Positions 61,240-64,000 of a stretch of DNA of 64,000 nt are shown in pieces (within the stretch, counting starts at the first letter, position 1; every line of letters begins with the position of its first letter). This stretch comes from Anaerovorax sp. IOR16 (GTDB lineage Bacteria; Bacillota; Clostridia; Peptostreptococcales; Anaerovoracaceae): contig NZ_JADQTL010000009.1 in NCBI RefSeq assembly GCF_017168145.1, forward strand, positions 1,016,799 to 1,080,798, written 5' to 3'. The position numbers and the translations under genes were made by a program. The notes beneath the pieces were generated by a model. It was not told the DNA's origin. It did not search any database and worked only from the letters and a program-made list of their open reading frames with translations.

Positions 61240-61266
61240 ACTATTTTCCTCTTTTATTCCACCCCT

Positions 61267-61563
61267 TTAATACATCAGCCCTATTTCCCATTTATTTTTA
61301 AGTTTTATATAAATTGTGCTTTCACTTTCTTTTATTTTATAATTTTCTAATTCCCAAGAATAAACATCAATTTCTACATCTGTAAGTTTTGATTTTAGAT
61401 ATAACATATCTGGATGAGATGCATCTGCAAATTCATTAATATCTTTAATATCAGAGAAACCATATGTAGATATCGCTCCGTAAATAATACCAACTAGATT
61501 TCCTTCTTGTTTTGATTTATTATAACTATCAATCATTAAATTTTTAAATATTTTATATTCCAT
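61267..61563 (-). CDS. Hypothetical protein
   Basis: About 98 residues from ATG 61563 (EYKIFKNLMIDSYNKSK...). No family. Overlaps the previous gene's end region. Confidence 0.55.
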   Translation of the reverse strand: MEYKIFKNLMIDSYNKSKQEGNLVGIIYGAISTYGFSDIKDINEFADASHPDMLYLKSKLTDVEIDVYSWELENYKIKESESTIYIKLKNKWEIGLMY

Positions 61564-61568
61564 CAACA

Positions 61569-61745
61569 TCAACCCTTTCTCGTTTCTCTCTTTATACACC
61601 ACTTGGGGCTTGTTTTTAAAGTTGTAGAATATATTTTCCGTCCACCTGCTATATAATTGTCAGGATGATAACATTCGGCATATGTATGTTTACCAATTAC
61701 ATAAAAATCCGCATATTCACATTCCTTACATTTTGGTACTGCCAT
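61569..61745 (-). CDS. Small zinc-knuckle protein
   Basis: 58 residues with CKECEYADF and CYHPDNY and a late Cys: a possible zinc site (C-x2-C, C-x-H). Typical of phage small proteins. Function unknown. Confidence 0.55.
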   Translation of the reverse strand: MAVPKCKECEYADFYVIGKHTYAECYHPDNYIAGGRKIYSTTLKTSPKWCIKRETRKG

Positions 61746-61771
61746 TCTCCAATACTCCTTATGAAATTCGC

Positions 61772-62101
61772 TTATATTAAATCTTTCTTGATAGCTTCTC
61801 TAAACTCTTCAATGGATTCTTTAGCAATTCTATATCCTTGTAAATATTTTTCCAATTCTTCAATCATTGTATCGACGTTGTTTTCATTAATAGAAATATT
61901 GTTAATAATTCCAAAAGTATAGTCCTTGTCTTTATTATAATTTTCAACTGTGATATCTGGTAAATACTTTATTTCCTCAAAACCATTTACTCGAAATACA
62001 TTATAGCGTTTTTTATCTCCACTCGAATCAGCAGTAATTTCATAACCTTTTTTATTATTATATCTTTTAAAATTTTCTTTTTCTAAATCTAATCTTAACA
62101 T
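61772..62101 (-). CDS. Hypothetical protein
   Basis: 109 residues from ATG 62101 (TTAGGAG upstream). Mixed strand/helix (YEITADSSGDKKRYNVFRV). No family. Confidence 0.55.
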   Translation of the reverse strand: MLRLDLEKENFKRYNNKKGYEITADSSGDKKRYNVFRVNGFEEIKYLPDITVENYNKDKDYTFGIINNISINENNVDTMIEELEKYLQGYRIAKESIEEFREAIKKDLI

Positions 62102-62135
62102 TTTCCGTCTCCTAATTTCCAATGAATTTCGCCTT

Positions 62136-62294
62136 TCATTCGCTTATATTATCATACCTACCATCAACTTTAGTTTCTCTTCCGCATTTACTACATTTGT
62201 AAGTCCTTAAACTATATCTGACATCTTTATCATAAATCTGTTCAAATGATATTTTATTCCATTTATGTTTGCAAAATAATCTTTTAAACATCAT
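62136..62294 (-). CDS. Small zinc-ribbon protein
   Basis: 51-52 residues with CKHKW and CSKCGRET: a zinc ribbon (Cys/His then C-x2-C). ATG-ATG start after AAAGGA. Unknown function. Confidence 0.55.
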   Translation of the reverse strand: MMFKRLFCKHKWNKISFEQIYDKDVRYSLRTYKCSKCGRETKVDGRYDNISE

Positions 62295-62303
62295 TAAATC
62301 CTT

Positions 62304-62609
62304 TCACCTGTTATTATCATATTGAAAATATCCTTTAACAGCCCTCTTTAACTTACTTTTTACATTTACACTGCTATCATCATTCTTTTTTAAATATTCA
62401 TTTTTAAGATTTTTTATATCTAGTATTCTAAAATTCTCTAATGTAGTAATATCGAGAATTTCAAAGAAATCATAATAAATATCTTTATTATTAATTACTT
62501 TTAATTTGTTTTGAAAATCTTCAAAATCATTAAAAGTGAAGATAGAATCATTAAATCCCCCACGACTGTCATAATAATTAAACCCAAATAATATAAATTT
62601 AAATTTCAT
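62304..62609 (-). CDS. Hypothetical protein
   Basis: About 101 residues from ATG 62609 (KFKFILFGFNYYDSRGG). No family. Confidence 0.5.
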   Translation of the reverse strand: MKFKFILFGFNYYDSRGGFNDSIFTFNDFEDFQNKLKVINNKDIYYDFFEILDITTLENFRILDIKNLKNEYLKKNDDSSVNVKSKLKRAVKGYFQYDNNR

Positions 62610-62625
62610 ATCAAATCCTTTCATT

Positions 62626-62838
62626 CTATTTTCTAACAATATCTACTCTCAGAAAATCATTATCAGAGTTTCTTTTGCGTTCAACGATTTCCCATTCATC
62701 AGTTAATTTGGTTTTTAAAAGTTCCATAGTATCTTCAAACAATCCTAACCACTCAATACAATTTTCTTTTAAATCATAATCGTGTAGTGGCGAAAAATTA
62801 AACTCGTTTAAAACTTTTACTACGTCTTTAATATCCAT
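62626..62838 (-). CDS. Hypothetical protein
   Basis: 70 residues, acidic, helical start (DIKDVVKVLNEFNF). No family. Confidence 0.5.
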   Translation of the reverse strand: MDIKDVVKVLNEFNFSPLHDYDLKENCIEWLGLFEDTMELLKTKLTDEWEIVERKRNSDNDFLRVDIVRK

Positions 62839-62852
62839 ATCAAATCCCTCTT

Positions 62853-63155
62853 TTATAAGTATTTTTTTAATGGAAAATCTTTATATCCTCCATACATTCC
62901 GTATGCTCCATAATTACCATAATTTATTCCACATCTATTCCCATATGGAGCAAATGCATATTTCCTTCTTCCAGATTTTCCAATATTATATATTAAACGC
63001 TTTTCATTTTTTATCTCACCCATATAGTGTCCATCTTTATCATAAACTTCATTTTCGTGGAATTTGCCCATATGCTTGCCATTTTTAAGCCATAAATTAT
63101 CCCCATCTCTATAACCTACATATTCACCGCTCCAAGCCCATAAATTTTGTCTCAT
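62853..63155 (-). CDS. Beta-repeat protein (4-fold beta-flower-like)
   Basis: 100 residues. Short repeats WSGEYVGYRDGDNLWLKNG, KHMGKF, YMGEI give a beta-flower-like pattern, then a Tyr/Gly-rich end (GINYGNYGAYGMYGGY). Family name recalled from similar sequences, not verified. Confidence 0.6.
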   Translation of the reverse strand: MRQNLWAWSGEYVGYRDGDNLWLKNGKHMGKFHENEVYDKDGHYMGEIKNEKRLIYNIGKSGRRKYAFAPYGNRCGINYGNYGAYGMYGGYKDFPLKKYL

Positions 63156-63203
63156 CTTTACACCTCATTTCGAAATTCAATCTGAAATAGTATTTTTAAA
63201 GCC

Positions 63204-63362
63204 TTACTTTATTTTTCTAATTGTCACAATTTCAATAACTTCCACTTCTTCATATGACCCCGATTCATTTTCAATCCATTCTCGAGCTTCTTCTTCAGTC
63301 ATAAACCAAGAAAAACTCCAATTTGAACCATCTTTATATGTCGCTAAATAATTTTGTTCCAT
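63204..63362 (-). CDS. Small hypothetical protein
   Basis: 52 residues (EQNYLATYKDGSNWSFSWF, then acidic EEAREWIENESGSYEE). ATG with no strong ribosome binding site. No family. Confidence 0.5.
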   Translation of the reverse strand: MEQNYLATYKDGSNWSFSWFMTEEEAREWIENESGSYEEVEVIEIVTIRKIK

Positions 63363-63389
63363 TTTTAATAACCCTTTCAAATTCTTATT

Positions 63390-63728
63390 TTAAATGCTTT
63401 CTTTATTTCCATCACGTTCAACAAAATCATCATCAAATTCAAAATTATATCGTTCTTTCAATTCTTTTATTAGTCTTAATTTAAGTTGAAATAAATCATC
63501 TGATAAACTACCACAACTATGTGAAGTTCTTCTAAGTAAATAACAAGATTGTTTTAATGCTAAAATTTGATTGATACGTTGGTATATTTCATAATAATTA
63601 TTACAAAATTCTTCTATTTGTTCGTTCGTATAATTTTTAGCTTCTAAATAATCATAAACCGTTACTATTCTATATTCAATCATTCTGCCATCAATACTAA
63701 TATTATCACCTATAAAATCTCTTAACAT
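63390..63728 (-). CDS. Hypothetical protein
   Basis: 112 residues, helical, with a Cys/Leu stretch (LALKQSCYLLRRTSHSCGSL). No family. Start ATG 63728. Confidence 0.5.
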   Translation of the reverse strand: MLRDFIGDNISIDGRMIEYRIVTVYDYLEAKNYTNEQIEEFCNNYYEIYQRINQILALKQSCYLLRRTSHSCGSLSDDLFQLKLRLIKELKERYNFEFDDDFVERDGNKESI

Positions 63729-63781
63729 TTTTAATCCTCCTTAACTCCACTTAAAATCATACATTAAATGATTCATTTTAA

Positions 63782-63988
63782 TTATTTATTTTCTATCAAC
63801 AGTTCTATTTGTTCTTTTATAACTGGTATAGCTGTAATATCTAATGCTTTAATACTTTGTTTAATACCTTCTGGTATATCGGTCATTCGACTTATATCAT
63901 ATATAGCAAATTCTAAGTGTTCATATGCCTTATCTAAATCATCCCAAACCTTTTGTAGATTCTTCTCAGTTTTATTTAGTCTTGCCAT
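63782..63988 (-). CDS. Hypothetical protein
   Basis: 68 residues, helical (NKTEKNLQKVWDDLDKAYEHL). Start after GAGAAAAT. No family. It is the last complete gene in the window. Confidence 0.5.
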   Translation of the reverse strand: MARLNKTEKNLQKVWDDLDKAYEHLEFAIYDISRMTDIPEGIKQSIKALDITAIPVIKEQIELLIENK

Positions 63989-64000
63989 TTTAATTTTCTC

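Larger units (their letters stand above)
17050..64000. mobile_element. SP-beta-like prophage/element integrated in spoIVA (left part)
   Basis: From the junction to the window edge the sequence is much more AT-rich, nearly all genes are on the minus strand, and the content is phage-like: large serine recombinase, own replication and nucleotide genes, repressors, and dozens of tiny genes. No structural genes are seen in this portion. The right end is outside the window. Confidence 0.9.

Noticed and set aside
17050..64000. CRISPR array or tRNA genes
   Set aside because: No regularly spaced direct repeats and no cloverleaf-like sequence with a TTCGA-type T arm was found on reading.

Overview
The window suggests a Gram-positive, spore-forming, low-GC anaerobe of the Clostridia, probably Lachnospirales-like. 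Pointers are a SpoIVA remnant, a tryptophan T-box in front of trpXYZ, a CD1871A-type CXXC mini-protein, DUF975 and DUF6506 proteins, a B12-dependent ribonucleotide reductase and strong AGGAGG-type ribosome binding sites. No species name can be defended from the sequence alone.

Positions 1-16,750 are ordinary chromosome: the start of a Y-family DNA polymerase with a LexA box in its promoter spacer, a FliD-like protein, a DUF975 membrane protein, aroE, clpB, an M50 protease, a four-LysM protein, glyA, trxA, cardiolipin synthase, the T-box-controlled trpXYZ tryptophan transporter, a DMT transporter, and a thiol/ferredoxin operon (TlpA-like lipoprotein, CXXC mini-protein, polyferredoxin).

At about 17,050 the chromosome is interrupted. 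The last ~95 codons of spoIVA (16,779-17,072) are fused to a much more AT-rich mobile element that starts with a large serine recombinase and runs past the right edge, so it is longer than 47 kb. Almost everything in it is on the minus strand. Region 18.8-25.8 kb is a nucleotide-metabolism block (dUTPase, class II RNR, HAD nucleotidase, dNMP kinase, two ThyX-like proteins) plus a SleB-like hydrolase. Region 26-41 kb is a self-contained replication block (ATP-dependent ligase, RecD2-like helicase, intein-bearing DnaE, RecB-type nuclease, DnaG-like primase, DnaB helicase, RecA/Sak4-like ATPase, a 400-residue possible ssDNA-binding protein). Region 41-56 kb holds about 40 small genes, many with zinc knuckles, including an HslV-like Ntn hydrolase, a MazG-like protein, a NADAR protein and an RlmN-like radical SAM enzyme. 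Region 56-61 kb is the control region (MazF-like toxin, MrpR-like integrase-fold repressor, DGNHR protein, divergent CI-like repressor and ImmA-like protease with paired operators). Region 61-64 kb holds more small unknown genes. No capsid, portal, terminase or tail gene is visible; they may lie to the right.

The gene set and the insertion into a sporulation gene resemble Bacillus SP-beta (in spsM) and skin (in sigK). The simplest model is an SP-beta-like prophage interrupting spoIVA, with the recombinase restoring the gene by excision in the mother cell. The most unusual sequence feature is that at least five element genes, four of them replication or nucleotide genes or their neighbours, appear to start at AUU or AUA directly downstream of near-perfect Shine-Dalgarno sequences. 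One of these genes (46,808-47,053) has no usable AUG/GUG/UUG start. Three probable lesions (a 4-bp deletion in the ligase, an amber codon in the nucleotidase, a frameshifted gene at 50 kb) suggest that parts of the element are decaying or recoded.
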